DNA of 64,000 nucleotides from Acidobacteriaceae bacterium. GTDB lineage: Bacteria; Acidobacteriota; Terriglobia; Terriglobales; Acidobacteriaceae. The stretch spans positions 62,001 to 126,000 of the forward strand of contig PLXE01000115.1 in NCBI GenBank assembly GCA_003151335.1. The letters run 5' to 3'. The translations under genes were made by a program, and so were the position numbers. Numbering within the stretch: position 1 is the stretch's first letter; the number at the start of each line of letters is the position of its first letter. Shown in pieces: positions 9,343 through 18,692 of this stretch. Below the pieces are notes generated by a model. That model searched no databases, was not told where the DNA came from, and saw only the letters and a list, made by a program, of their open reading frames with translations.

Positions 9343-9427
9343 CCCACGGAGAAGAATGTCTGTTGGTTCTTCCTCCAAGTGACGGCGATGCTCGTGGTCA
9401 GAGTGACAATCTCCTAACTATTTCCTC

Positions 9428-9456
9428 TTGCCAACCGCCCGCCGACCAAGCATAAT
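9428..9456 (+). promoter_or_regulatory. Sigma-70-like promoter before the helicase-nuclease gene
   Basis: TTGCCA (9428-9433) and CATAAT (9451-9456) are separated by 17 bases. Transcription from here would start near 9463, downstream of the first ATG at 9460, which supports an internal GTG start for the gene. Confidence 0.45.
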
Positions 9457-9492
9457 AGCATGTTCGCTTTTTCTTCGTATACTGAGGGCGTG

Positions 9493-12400
9493 GTGCAGAA
9501 CTACTTACCATTCGACTTCGAGCCCACGGATGAGCAGTGCCGGGCCATTGAGCATTTGCACGGCCCGATGCTGGTGGTGGCGGGCGCCGGCACCGGCAAA
9601 ACCACCGTGTTGGCACGACGCATCGCCCACCTCATCGAGAGCGAAGCCGCCAGGCCGAAGGAAATTCTTGCCGTTACCTACACTCGCAATGCGGCCGCAC
9701 AACTGATCATAAAGGTGGGCGAAATCCTGTATCCGCACCTCGACCGGCAGGCCGCGGTACGCAAGCTGATGGCGAGCGGCTTGCGGCCTCACACTTTTCA
9801 TTCCTATTGCTACGGATTGTTGCGCGACGCCAATATCCAATTTGCGCTGCTCGACGAGAGAGACCTGCAAATTCTGTTGCGGCGCCGCATTCAAGATTTG
9901 CCGCTCAAGCGCTTCATCAAGGCGTCCGACCCGGGAGTGTTCCTCAAACATTTGCTGGAATTCTTCCGCAGTTGCCATGACGAGCTACGCACCCCTGACG
10001 ACTACGACACGTATATCAGTCGCCTGGAGCGCGGCGAGATTCCGCTGCCACGCGTGGGGAAGTCGAAAGACGCCGAGACGATGCTGGACGAGGAGGTGCT
10101 CGACCGCTGCCGCGAGATCGCGTGCGTCTTCCGTTATGTCGAAGACCTGCTGAAGCAGGAAGGCCTGGGAACTTTCGGCCACATTATCACGCGCGCGGTC
10201 GATTTGCTTAGCCGCCGTCAATCTGTGTTGCAACGCGCGCAGAAACATGCCCGCTTCATTCTGATCGACGAGTTCCAGGATTCCAACGTCGCCCAGATTC
10301 AGCTGGCCAAGCTGCTCGGCGGGCAAGAGGCCAACGTATTCGCGGTCGGCGATCCCGACCAGGCGATCTATCGTTTTCGCGGCGCCACCAGCGGGGCCTT
10401 CGACCAGTTTCTGAAGACTTTCGGCCCCAGCCGGGTGCAGCGCGCCACGTTGGCGAAGAACCGCCGCTCCACGCCGCCCATCCTGCGTTGCGCCTATCAA
10501 ACCATTAAGCTCAACCCGACCATCGCCAGCAAGGAGTTGCACGATGGTGGCTGGCCGCGTGAGCCGCTGGGCTGCGCGCGTCTTGAAGACGACCCGGCCC
10601 TGGCGCAGGCATTGCCGGTGCAGACCACTTTGCACAACGGCTGCGAGCAAGAAGCGAAGTTCGTCGCCGACACCATAGCGGCCATGCATCAGCAGCGACC
10701 TGCGATGAATCTTCACGACATCGCTGTGTTGTACCGCACCCACGCCAATCGCGATGAGGTGCTCGCCGAACTTCGCCAGCGCGACATCCCCGTGCACGTT
10801 CAGGGCGTCGATCTTTTCGACACCCCGGAGGTCCGCGACGCCATGGCGGCGTTGCAGATCATGGAGTCGTCCCATCCTATTGCGCTGGTCCGTGTCGCGG
10901 CGTTTCCCCAGTTCAGCGTGGACCCGGAAGAGTTTCGCGCTGCGCTCGCCCTCGCTGCCAAGAAGGCTTCCATCGAGTCGGTGCTGGAAAAAGTATCAGG
11001 CGGCTTTGCGGTGATGGAATCGGTGCGCGAGGCGCGACACGACCTCGCCAACGCCAACAGCCTGCTGGAACCGGCGATGAAAATTGCGCAACAAGGATTC
11101 CAACTCGCGGATTCACTTCCGCAGCGGCGCTTGCAGGAACTGGCCGAGCAATGGTGCGGCAAACCCAAGCCACTGGTGGGGCAGGGAACCCTGCGCGAAT
11201 TTCTCGAGTACGTCGAGTGGTTTCGCGAGGCGGGTGGATGCCTTGCCGAGGATGGCGGGGAGGACGATCCAGTGGCGGCGCTGGCGCCTACCGACTTCAG
11301 CAGCCGGCCTCTCGAAGACGCGGTGCAATTGATGACCGTGCATGCAGCCAAGGGATTAGAGTTTCCCTGCGTCTTTGTTCTGCGCTTATCGTCTGGATCG
11401 TTTCCTCACAACTACAAGGAACCCTTGGTTGAGTTCCCCCAGCAATTGCGCAGCAAGGAAACCGCCGCCGAAAGTGCGCCCAAGCTCCTTCACGACGAGG
11501 AAGAGCGCCGCCTGTTTTACGTTGCCATGACGCGCGCCGAGGACGAGCTCTACCTGTGCGCCAAGATCAGCAAGGCGAAAAACGATCCCGCTCCCAAACA
11601 GTACGTGCGCGAGTTGGTGAACGCCGGGAAGTCCGCGCTGAAGGGCGCAATCGAGTGTCAGGTGTTGCCGCCGGACGAGATTGTTCCGACCCTGCAAGCC
11701 GCGGCGGAGCCACAGCCGCTGATCTCGCAATGGGTGCAGCTTCCCGCGCGGTGCGATGCGCCGCTCGGCGAGTTGAGCGCCAGCGCCATCGAGCAGTACG
11801 AACGCTGTCCGCTGGCATTCAAGCTCAGCCGCGACTGGTGTATCCCTGAGCAACCGGCGGCCATGATGCAATTTGGCTCGGCGATGCACCTGGCCCTTAA
11901 GGCCTATTTCGATGGCGTGCGCGCCGGGCATCCACCGGATGAAGAGGCGGTCATCGCGTGTTTTCGCGACGAGTTCAGCAAGGCAAAGATCGAGGAGGAC
12001 GCGCAGCGCGAGCTTTACGACAAGGATGGCTGCGAGCAACTGCGGCAGTTTCTGCGCTCCGATCTGGCGCAGCCGGCGGGAGAAATTCTCAACAACGAGC
12101 GCTTCTTCCGCGCCGACATTGGCGGCACCCTGGTGAAGGGAAGAATGGACCGCCTGGAGCGGATCGACGGAGACCGCGTCAGCATCGTGGATTACAAGAC
12201 GGGAAAGCCGAAGACGCAGGAGGATGCCGACGAGAGCCTGCAACTTTCCATTTACGCGCTGGCGGCCAAGAGCATGGGGTTTGCCGCCGACTCACTCGTG
12301 ATCGTCAACCTTGCGGACTGCAGCGCCATCGAGTCGCGGCGCTCGGAAAAGGAACTCGCCGCGGAAGAGGCCCGGGTGAGCGATGCCGCCGCCAATATTG

Positions 12401-12522
12401 CGGCTGGAAACTTCGATCCCAATCCCGGCCGGCATTGCCGCTTTTGTTCGTATCGCAGCCTGTGTCCGACGCAAGAAGTGATCGTTATGCAGCCCGCCGC
12501 ACGTACGGCTACGGTGAACTAG
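9493..12522 (+). CDS. UvrD/Rep-family DNA helicase with RecB-like Fe-S nuclease domain
   Basis: About 1009 residues. Superfamily 1A helicase motifs are present: Walker A GAGTGKT (31-37), motif II DEFQD (259-263), GDPDQAIYRFRGA, and the C-terminal VHAAKGLEF and VAMTRAEDELYL. Residues 760-1005 form a PD-(D/E)xK nuclease: GRMDRLE, then VDYKTGK with Asp900 and Lys902. Four cysteines (Cys772, 982, 985, 991; last three CxxCxxxxxC) fit the Fe-S cluster of AddB/Cas4-type nucleases. It is probably a single-chain end-processing or repair enzyme. I favour GTG 9493 (GAGG five bases upstream) over ATG 9460, which lies at the predicted promoter. No AddB partner is adjacent, so it may act alone rather than as an AddAB subunit. 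Confidence 0.82.
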   Translation: MQNYLPFDFEPTDEQCRAIEHLHGPMLVVAGAGTGKTTVLARRIAHLIESEAARPKEILAVTYTRNAAAQLIIKVGEILYPHLDRQAAVRKLMASGLRPHTFHSYCYGLLRDANIQFALLDERDLQILLRRRIQDLPLKRFIKASDPGVFLKHLLEFFRSCHDELRTPDDYDTYISRLERGEIPLPRVGKSKDAETMLDEEVLDRCREIACVFRYVEDLLKQEGLGTFGHIITRAVDLLSRRQSVLQRAQKHARFILIDEFQDSNVAQIQLAKLLGGQEANVFAVGDPDQAIYRFRGATSGAFDQFLKTFGPSRVQRATLAKNRRSTPPILRCAYQTIKLNPTIASKELHDGGWPREPLGCARLEDDPALAQALPVQTTLHNGCEQEAKFVADTIAAMHQQRPAMNLHDIAVLYRTHANRDEVLAELRQRDIPVHVQGVDLFDTPEVRDAMAALQIMESSHPIALVRVAAFPQFSVDPEEFRAALALAAKKASIESVLEKVSGGFAVMESVREARHDLANANSLLEPAMKIAQQGFQLADSLPQRRLQELAEQWCGKPKPLVGQGTLREFLEYVEWFREAGGCLAEDGGEDDPVAALAPTDFSSRPLEDAVQLMTVHAAKGLEFPCVFVLRLSSGSFPHNYKEPLVEFPQQLRSKETAAESAPKLLHDEEERRLFYVAMTRAEDELYLCAKISKAKNDPAPKQYVRELVNAGKSALKGAIECQVLPPDEIVPTLQAAAEPQPLISQWVQLPARCDAPLGELSASAIEQYERCPLAFKLSRDWCIPEQPAAMMQFGSAMHLALKAYFDGVRAGHPPDEEAVIACFRDEFSKAKIEEDAQRELYDKDGCEQLRQFLRSDLAQPAGEILNNERFFRADIGGTLVKGRMDRLERIDGDRVSIVDYKTGKPKTQEDADESLQLSIYALAAKSMGFAADSLVIVNLADCSAIESRRSEKELAAEEARVSDAAANIAAGNFDPNPGRHCRFCSYRSLCPTQEVIVMQPAARTATVN

Positions 12523-12571
12523 GCCGTCCTCGCGGAACGGGACCCTTGGCAGATGTGCGATATTCGATGGC

Positions 12572-13420
12572 GTGAGGTTGAGGCTCCCAATTCGACTTGT
12601 GCTACTCGCTCTTAGCTTGGTTATCGCGACTTGCCTTCCGCAGACAGCACAAGCGCAAAAAACTTACCTTGGAATGGATCGCAATGATTATCCCGGCGAC
12701 GCGAACATGGCGGCGCTGCGCAAGACATTCGCCTTCACGGGATACTGGTTGAACAATCCGCCCGGTGCAACCGACAACACCTGGCAGGGCAAGCGCAAAG
12801 TTATTCAGGCGATGGGCTACGGATTCCTTCTGCTGTTTGACGGCCGGGATTACCGGCAGCTCAAGGCGTCCGGAGACGCGGCCCAAGTCGGAAGCAGCGA
12901 CGCCGCAACGGCCGTGAAGGCGGCCGCACATGACGGCTTTCCCCGGGGCTCAATCCTGTTTCTCGATCAGGAGCAAGGCGGGCGCATGCTGGATGAACAG
13001 CGCGCTTACATTCATGCCTGGGTGGATGGCGTGGTGCGCGGAGGCTATCGTGCGGGCATCTACTGTTCGGGCATTCCGTTTCGCGAGCCGAACGGCGTCG
13101 CGGTGGCGACGGCCAACGACATTCGCGATCATGCCGGGGGTCGCGAGATCCACTTCTTCGTCAGCAACGATCAGTGCGGTCCGTCGCCGGGCTGCATTTT
13201 TCCGAAGCGGCCTCCAAGGCCCGATGGCAGTGGTGTGCCCTTCGCCGACGCATGGCAATTCGCACAGTCCCCGCGGCGTTCGGACATGACTGCGGCCTGC
13301 CGTCAAACCTATGCGCCCGATGGCAACTGCTATCCGCCCATCATGCCTGCCAGCTCGGGGATGCACGTTGACGTGGACACGGCAAACTCCCCCGATCCCT
13401 CGCACGCGCGAGCGAAGTAG
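12572..13420 (+). CDS. Secreted DUF1906 (Rv2525c-like glycoside-hydrolase fold) protein
   Basis: A 282-residue protein with a clear signal peptide (LVLLALSLVIATCLPQTAQA). The mature part has the features of the DUF1906/GH25-like barrel: GMDRNDYPG at the first strand, a WLNNPPG segment, LLLFDGRDY, then ILFLDQEQGG with acidic residues where a lysozyme-like active site would be, and RAGIYCSG. The family is related to Rv2525c of mycobacteria; activity on peptidoglycan has been proposed but is not certain. Translation appears to start at GTG 12572. It follows the helicase gene by 49 bases but is functionally unrelated. Confidence 0.75.
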   Translation: MRLRLPIRLVLLALSLVIATCLPQTAQAQKTYLGMDRNDYPGDANMAALRKTFAFTGYWLNNPPGATDNTWQGKRKVIQAMGYGFLLLFDGRDYRQLKASGDAAQVGSSDAATAVKAAAHDGFPRGSILFLDQEQGGRMLDEQRAYIHAWVDGVVRGGYRAGIYCSGIPFREPNGVAVATANDIRDHAGGREIHFFVSNDQCGPSPGCIFPKRPPRPDGSGVPFADAWQFAQSPRRSDMTAACRQTYAPDGNCYPPIMPASSGMHVDVDTANSPDPSHARAK

Positions 13421-13458
13421 CTTAGAGCAGTTCCGCAATAGATGTGTCCGGTTTGTAT

Positions 13459-13560
13459 GGGTAGTGCGAGCCTTCAGGCCCGCGTATAAGGCAAGAAGAA
13501 AAATCGCTTAAGCGAGGGGTTTGGGCGCGGTGAACGCGGCGCTGAAGCGCCGCACTACCC
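13459..13560. repeat. Inverted pair of palindromic REP-like units
   Basis: GGGTAGTGCGAGCCTTCAG (from 13459) returns inverted as the complement of CTGAAGCGCCGCACTACCC (ending at 13560). Each arm is itself a palindrome: the right one is GCGGCGCT-GA-AGCGCCGC, perfect with a two-base centre. It lies between the convergent DUF1906 and AsmA genes. The same CT-GA-AG palindrome style recurs at 41129-41268 and 48341-48600. Confidence 0.7.
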
Positions 13561-13609
13561 GTACGGGCGGATGCACTAATTCGGGAAATGCTCTAGCCAA
13601 AGGCCGGCT

Positions 13610-16147
13610 TCATCGCAGCGCTGCTTCTGCGGCGGGCGCCGTCGAAGTCTCGACGCGAGGTTTGTCGAGTGGCCCGGAGATCACGTAGGAGCGGCCGCCT
13701 GCGCGCTCCAATCGAAGCGCCAGGCTGCGGTCATACGACGCCGTGCCCTTGACGTTGTAATTGGCGCCGCCCGATTGCAGCTTGCAGTCAGCCAGAGTAA
13801 ACATTCCGTTCTCCAGAGCGACCTTGCCAATGAAGTTCGAAAACGCCAAAGGAGCGCCTCGGCCGTCGAGGAAAACATGGCGCAAGGAGCCGTCGCTCCA
13901 GGTGAAGTCGGCTGAGCCGGTTGCCGAATCGCGGAGGCTGGCGCGATCCAATCCGCGCATGGCCAGGCTGTATTGGGCATCAACTGCGCCGGCGGCCCAA
14001 CTGTCGTGCATTAGAGTTCCCAGTTGCGCCATCGATACCCGCGTAATGCTTCCGGTCCCTGAGTAGGTTGGCGGCGCGACCGTGAAATCGGCGGTCCATG
14101 TCCCGTTGTGCCGGCCGGCGAGGATGTCGGCGCGCAGGTCGCGCACGCGCAGCTTGCCGGCGTCGAACTCAACGGCCGTGCTCACATTGTTAGCCACAGC
14201 GGTTCCCACCTCGAAGCGTGAGCTCGAAAAATGCCCGCTGGCGCGCAGCTTCAGCAGCGCATCTTCGCGCCGCTGTCCTATAGCTAGCAGGTGATACCAC
14301 GGTCGATTGAAATAGCTGGGGTTCACCAGTTGATTCAGCCGCGCCAGTGACGCATCATCGGCATGAACGTCGAAGCGCAACGTGCAGCTCTCGGGAGCGG
14401 TGCAATGCACCGGGAAACTGGCCGATCCACTGATCTCAGGTCCTTTGGCGAACCCTGCCGTAAACGACGTGACGGTTACCTGCTGATTGGCCAGCGTTGC
14501 CGCCGCCGAGGAGACTAGCAAGGGCTCGGCCACACCCTGCAACTCGGCGGTCACGCTGCGCAGGTGCACGTTTCCCGAGGTGCCGGGAGGCGCAAATCCC
14601 ACCCAGGTTCCGGCCACATCGAGCTCGACTTGAGCGATTCCTGCCAGACCCACCCCTGGTGTGCCGACTCCCAGCGCTTTGGCTATGTTCAGCAATCGAG
14701 CCAGCTCCGCTTCGCCCTTGAGATTGAGGCTGTAGTGGTCCTCATCGAATGCCGCGCTGGCGGTTGCGGGTGAAAGTGCCCCGAGCGGAAGCGGAAAGGG
14801 TTTGACAACAAGTCGCAATTCCGGGCTGGGTAGCGGTGGCATGGCTCTGCGTGGAGCGGAACGCCGAGCGTGTGAGCTGCCGGAAGCAATGGCATTGGGA
14901 ATCGCGGCCTCAATGGTCCCGATCTGCAAGTCTTGCTTCAACACGCCGGATTGCAGCGCCAGGAGATTGGTGCGTCCGCCGCCTTGCCAGGCGGGCGTGC
15001 CTCCTGGCTGCCTGCGGACGGCGAACACTCCTTCAAACTCGCCAGTTGCCGTGAGATCAGCGGGCAGGTCCTTCTTGGCGTGGCGGGCCAACGCGACAAG
15101 TCGCGCCGCCGGAATGCGCTCGGCGGAGACGCTCAAATCGTACGCACCACCGGCCCACCCCTGGGCATTGCCGCGGACTTCGAGCACGCCAGCCCCGACC
15201 GGCGATTGGCATTGCAGGTCGCGCAACGCCTCGTCGGGCGAGGAGTAAGTCCCGGTGCAATGTACCAGGAGGCGCAGAGCCTCACCCAACGCGATGTCGT
15301 AGCGGCGAAAGTTATCAACCTGGGCGTCCAGTGTGACTCCCAGCGCAGCCGGGGTCCCAGTCAAAGATGCATTGGAGCGGAGGTTGCCGCGCCAGCCCCG
15401 GTCGCGTCCATAGATCAGCTTGGTGAGCTGCCCCAGCGGACCATCGCTGAAGGTGAACTTGAGATCGAGCGGCGTGTCGCGCAAACTTGAGGCCCGCTGG
15501 AAATACCCATCCAGCTTAAGCGTGCCGGTGTCATGCACGTCCACATCGGTGCGCATGGGGCGCGCTTCCAACCGGATGCCCCATTGGTTTTCCGACTCCA
15601 GCCAAAGCGCAAAATCGGCATCGGTGAAGGCAAATGCCTTCTTCACCTGGCCGAGCTTGAAGTTAATTCGCCCACTCGAAGCTTTCACATAAGGGAAGCG
15701 GGGGCGCACTTCCGGACGGGCTTTCGTGGTGGGAGCAGAAGAAACCTGCGAGGCCCGTTCCACCAGTTCCTCCAGGTTCCAGTGCCCGTCGGAACGGCGG
15801 ACCAGATTCAGGCTGGGGCTGTCCAGGTCAAGCGTCCCGATTTCCAGCCGGCCACGCCAAAGCGAAGTCAGGCGCAGAAAGGCAGTGACGCTATCGGCGC
15901 GCAGCATCGGTTCTGCGCCATAGCTGGGGTCCTCAGCTACGACAAAATTGGAGAGCACGATCCCGGGGCGGGGTAGAAGTTTGAGAGCAATGCGGGAAAC
16001 CGTGACGTCGCGCCCCAGGGACCGGCTGATGGCCTCCGCCACGCGTTTGCGGTAGCGATTCACGTTGACAAACGGAGGTACCAGCACTGCCAGCAGAACG
16101 ATCAGCAAGATCGCCCACGTCATTCGCCGTGCGGTGCGGCCCGGCAT
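13610..16147 (-). CDS. AsmA-family envelope protein
   Basis: An 845-residue protein with one N-terminal membrane anchor (AILLIVLLAVLVPPFV) followed by NRYRKRVAEAISRSLGRDVT, the classic AsmA N-terminal pattern (short membrane anchor, then a domain describing itself against 'L(G)R(D/E)V'). The remainder is long, beta-rich and periplasmic, ending near the DUF3971/AsmA C-terminal type (LALRLERAGGRSYVISGPLDKP). AsmA-like proteins are linked to lipid transport and outer-membrane biogenesis. The ATG at 16147 overlaps the TGA of the upstream signal peptidase gene by one base (TGATG), so it is co-translated as the last gene of the rpoE-rnc-lepB string. Confidence 0.8.
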   Translation of the reverse strand: MPGRTARRMTWAILLIVLLAVLVPPFVNVNRYRKRVAEAISRSLGRDVTVSRIALKLLPRPGIVLSNFVVAEDPSYGAEPMLRADSVTAFLRLTSLWRGRLEIGTLDLDSPSLNLVRRSDGHWNLEELVERASQVSSAPTTKARPEVRPRFPYVKASSGRINFKLGQVKKAFAFTDADFALWLESENQWGIRLEARPMRTDVDVHDTGTLKLDGYFQRASSLRDTPLDLKFTFSDGPLGQLTKLIYGRDRGWRGNLRSNASLTGTPAALGVTLDAQVDNFRRYDIALGEALRLLVHCTGTYSSPDEALRDLQCQSPVGAGVLEVRGNAQGWAGGAYDLSVSAERIPAARLVALARHAKKDLPADLTATGEFEGVFAVRRQPGGTPAWQGGGRTNLLALQSGVLKQDLQIGTIEAAIPNAIASGSSHARRSAPRRAMPPLPSPELRLVVKPFPLPLGALSPATASAAFDEDHYSLNLKGEAELARLLNIAKALGVGTPGVGLAGIAQVELDVAGTWVGFAPPGTSGNVHLRSVTAELQGVAEPLLVSSAAATLANQQVTVTSFTAGFAKGPEISGSASFPVHCTAPESCTLRFDVHADDASLARLNQLVNPSYFNRPWYHLLAIGQRREDALLKLRASGHFSSSRFEVGTAVANNVSTAVEFDAGKLRVRDLRADILAGRHNGTWTADFTVAPPTYSGTGSITRVSMAQLGTLMHDSWAAGAVDAQYSLAMRGLDRASLRDSATGSADFTWSDGSLRHVFLDGRGAPLAFSNFIGKVALENGMFTLADCKLQSGGANYNVKGTASYDRSLALRLERAGGRSYVISGPLDKPRVETSTAPAAEAALR

Positions 16148-16986
16148 CAACGCACCACGTGGAACATGCGGGACCAGCGCGTCCGATCAAAGAAGTGGAA
16201 CAGGATGTTGAACGCCCACTGGATCCGATCTGTGAGGCTCTGCCGTTCGTACTCATCGCGCGGGGTGACGAATGACCAGTAGATGAACATGGGCCGTCCG
16301 ATGATGTTCTCGCGCGGCACGAAACCCCAGTAGCGGGAATCGAGGCTGACGTCGCGATTATCGCCCATGGCGAAGAAGCTGCCGGGTGGCACTACCAGGT
16401 CGCCGTTCTGCACGTGTGAGGGCATGGTCAGCCGCCACTCCGGCGTTACCTGTTCGTAATCGCTGGCGGGCACGCCGGGGAACGTATCCCGGTACCCGTT
16501 GTAATCGCCTTTGCGGACAACGTACGGCTCATTCAGGCGCTCCCCGTTGCGGTACACCATGCCGTCCTGCAGATGAATGCGGTCGCCTGGGATACCCATG
16601 ACGCGCTTAACAAGATAGAGTCCCGGCTGGGCCGGCGAGATGAAGACGAAGATATCGCCGTGACGAGGCTCACGATAAGGAATCAGCTTTCCGATCCAAC
16701 GGGTTGCCGGAGCCAGCAGCATGCGATCAACAAAGAGGTGGTCCCCAATCAGCAGCGTGTTCTCCATCGAACTCGACGGAATGGTGAAAGCTTGCAGCGC
16801 AAAGGTGATAATGAACAGCCCGGTCACCAGCACAATGGCGATCGAGGCGATGAATTCCGAAGTTGTCTCCTTCGGCTTTTCCGGTTTTTCCGGCTTTTGC
16901 GCCTTCTCCGCCTTCTCCGGCTTCTCTGCTTTCTCAGCCTTGTTGGGCGCGGTCTTCACATTCTTTTTCGTAGCAGCCAAATGCAC
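16147..16986 (-). CDS. lepB: Signal peptidase I with Lys/Pro/Glu-rich cytoplasmic tail
   Basis: A type I signal peptidase of about 279 residues. After an unusual N-terminal tail made of repeated KAEKPEK-like units (residues 10-45), there is one membrane segment (ASIAIVLVTGLFIITFALQA), then IPSSSMENTL with the catalytic Ser and YLVKRVMGIPGD with the general-base Lys, followed by GDNRDVSLDSRYWGFVP (box E). It removes signal peptides from exported proteins at the inner membrane. Starts possible at GTG 16986 or TTG 16980; the AAGGA box is better spaced for the TTG. It lies 46 bases after a second lepB, and its stop overlaps the AsmA start. Confidence 0.9.
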   Translation of the reverse strand: MHLAATKKNVKTAPNKAEKAEKPEKAEKAQKPEKPEKPKETTSEFIASIAIVLVTGLFIITFALQAFTIPSSSMENTLLIGDHLFVDRMLLAPATRWIGKLIPYREPRHGDIFVFISPAQPGLYLVKRVMGIPGDRIHLQDGMVYRNGERLNEPYVVRKGDYNGYRDTFPGVPASDYEQVTPEWRLTMPSHVQNGDLVVPPGSFFAMGDNRDVSLDSRYWGFVPRENIIGRPMFIYWSFVTPRDEYERQSLTDRIQWAFNILFHFFDRTRWSRMFHVVR

Positions 16987-17032
16987 TCTTCCTTAGAAAT
17001 CTGGTGTTACCCGCCATGCATGCATTTTCTTG

Positions 17033-17839
17033 TTATTGCACGGTCCGCAACATGCGGCGCCAGCGTACGTCGTGCAGCATGTGAGCAACGTCGTATGCCA
17101 GACTCGAAAGTTTATCAGACGGAGGACTGCCAGCGGCGGCGGAAGCCGATCGCAACACCGACCAGTAGATCACCAGGGGGCGGCCAACAATGTTTTCCGC
17201 CGGCACGAATCCCCAATAGCGCGAGTCGGAGCTGTCGTCGCGGTTGTCTCCAAGCACGAAGAATGAGCCTTCGGGGACGATCAACTCACCTTCTTCCAGG
17301 AGCTTGCGAATTTGCAGATACCAGGGCGACGACATTCCGAGCACCATCAAATTGCCGTCGGGAAAATTGTCGCGGAATCCATCGCGCTGCTCCCAATGAA
17401 ACGTAGCGTAGGTATCGTCCTGGCGGACCCCGTTGACGTACACGTGTTTGTCGAGGAGCCGGACCCGATCGCCGGGAACGGCCACCACGCGCTTAACAAA
17501 GTGCTGCCGCGGATCGAGCGGATAGCGGAAGACAATGATGTCCTGCCGCCGTACGGGCTGATAAGGCATGAGCCATCGCCAAAACGCCGAGTGTCCGTCG
17601 TGCACCTTGTCCACCAGCAGGTAGTCGCCAACCAGCAGGGTCTTTTCCATCGAGGGAGAGGGAATCTGGAAGGCCTGCACAATGAAGGCGATGACGAAGA
17701 CCGCGATCACAATCGTAATGGCGAGCGACTGCAGGGAATTCATGCCGCCCGAAGGGCGGCGCGCCGGGTGGTGCGGCCCGGAAGTTTTCGGCTCCTGCGT
17801 TACAGTCTCGACGGATAACTCGGTGCGGACTTGGTTCAT
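17033..17839 (-). CDS. lepB: Signal peptidase I, second copy
   Basis: A 268-residue type I signal peptidase. One membrane segment (LAITIVIAVFVIAFIVQAF) precedes IPSPSMEKTL (catalytic Ser) and HFVKRVVAVPGD (catalytic Lys); GDNRDDSSDSRYWGFVP is box E. A longer frame reaches 17917, but ATG 17839 overlaps the rnc stop as ATGA, so I place the start there, which implies coupling to rnc. Compared with its neighbour it lacks the Lys/Pro/Glu tail and carries a different insert (YATFHWEQRDGF). Tandem lepB genes downstream of rnc suggest divided substrate ranges; which one is the housekeeping enzyme cannot be told here. Confidence 0.9.
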   Translation of the reverse strand: MNQVRTELSVETVTQEPKTSGPHHPARRPSGGMNSLQSLAITIVIAVFVIAFIVQAFQIPSPSMEKTLLVGDYLLVDKVHDGHSAFWRWLMPYQPVRRQDIIVFRYPLDPRQHFVKRVVAVPGDRVRLLDKHVYVNGVRQDDTYATFHWEQRDGFRDNFPDGNLMVLGMSSPWYLQIRKLLEEGELIVPEGSFFVLGDNRDDSSDSRYWGFVPAENIVGRPLVIYWSVLRSASAAAGSPPSDKLSSLAYDVAHMLHDVRWRRMLRTVQ

Positions 17840-18654
17840 GAAAGTGGCGAGAACTTGCTCGGGGTATCCGTTTCCTCTTTCCCAGAACCTCTCTTTAGGG
17901 ATTGTAGAAAATCCCAAGCCTCCCGCGCAGCTCGTTGCTCGGCCAGCTTTTTGGTATTGCCCTCGGCGCGGCGGGCAAAGCCCTTGTCCCCGTTGGGAGC
18001 GGCCGGGACCTGCGCTTCCATGGTGAACATCTTACGATGGTCGGGGCCTTCTTCCCTGATTAGCACATAGCGCGGCTGCGAACGCCCACTGGCGTGCACC
18101 GCTTCCTGCAACGCCGATTTGTAGTCGATCACAGGCAGTTCCGTGCTGCCGTTCTGGTGCACTTCCGCCAGGCCGGGTTCCAGGACCAAACGCTGAATGA
18201 AACGCTGCGCCACTTCCAAGCCGGCATCGAGGAACAGGGCGGCAATGACCGCCTCCAGAGCATCCACCAGCAGAGTCACCTTGCTGCGCCCGCCGCTCCG
18301 TTCCTCACCCCTTCCCAAGCGAAGGTATTGTCCAATCTCCAAGTCTCGCGCCGGACGAAGCAGGTGGCGGGCGCTGACCAGGTGCGCGCGCAGCTTGGAA
18401 AGTTCTCCTTCCTGATATTCGGGAAAACGCTGGAAAAGTTCCCGGCTTACCACGAAACCCAGCACCGCGTCGCCCAGAAATTCCATCTGCTCGTTATCGG
18501 CTGCCGCAGCCGGAGTCCCCCCGGCCGCGTTCTGCGACTCCAGCTCTCGGGCATAGGAAGCGTGAGTGAGGGCCTGCTCCAGCAGGGCGCGGCGCTCGAA
18601 GCGATGTCCGAGAGCTTTCTCCAGCGCGGAAAGGTCATGAGGGTCAGGGTTCAT
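17836..18654 (-). CDS. rnc: Ribonuclease III
   Basis: About 272 residues. The catalytic domain has the signature EFLGDAVLGFVVS preceded by NEQM, and the second acidic site DALEAVIAALFLDAG; a C-terminal double-stranded-RNA-binding domain follows (YKSALQEAVHASGRSQPRYV to KKLAEQRAAREAWDFL). It processes rRNA and structured mRNAs. ATG 18654 gives a normal N-terminus (NPDPHDLSALEKALGHRF); a TTG at 18696 overlapping the upstream TPR gene's stop is also possible and would add 14 residues. Neither has a strong ribosome site, which fits coupling within the operon. The C-terminal tail beyond the RNA-binding domain is short and Ser-rich. Confidence 0.92.
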   Translation of the reverse strand: MNPDPHDLSALEKALGHRFERRALLEQALTHASYARELESQNAAGGTPAAAADNEQMEFLGDAVLGFVVSRELFQRFPEYQEGELSKLRAHLVSARHLLRPARDLEIGQYLRLGRGEERSGGRSKVTLLVDALEAVIAALFLDAGLEVAQRFIQRLVLEPGLAEVHQNGSTELPVIDYKSALQEAVHASGRSQPRYVLIREEGPDHRKMFTMEAQVPAAPNGDKGFARRAEGNTKKLAEQRAAREAWDFLQSLKRGSGKEETDTPSKFSPLS

Positions 18655-18692
18655 GTGCGTTCGATGGCTTGAACAGCCGCGGTCCTCGGACT

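Noticed and set aside
9343-9400. Hairpin after hpdA (GGAGAAGAA paired with TTCTTCCTCC) as an intrinsic terminator.
   Set aside because: The pairing is imperfect and no T-run follows, so I did not list it as a terminator.
10000-10900. Long minus-strand open frame inside the helicase gene (about 300 codons), and similar long antisense frames inside sucC, dnaJ, pgk, cysK and the RND pump.
   Set aside because: They lie wholly inside strongly supported genes in high-GC DNA, where antisense frames stay open by codon bias. They have no ribosome site and show no family motifs.
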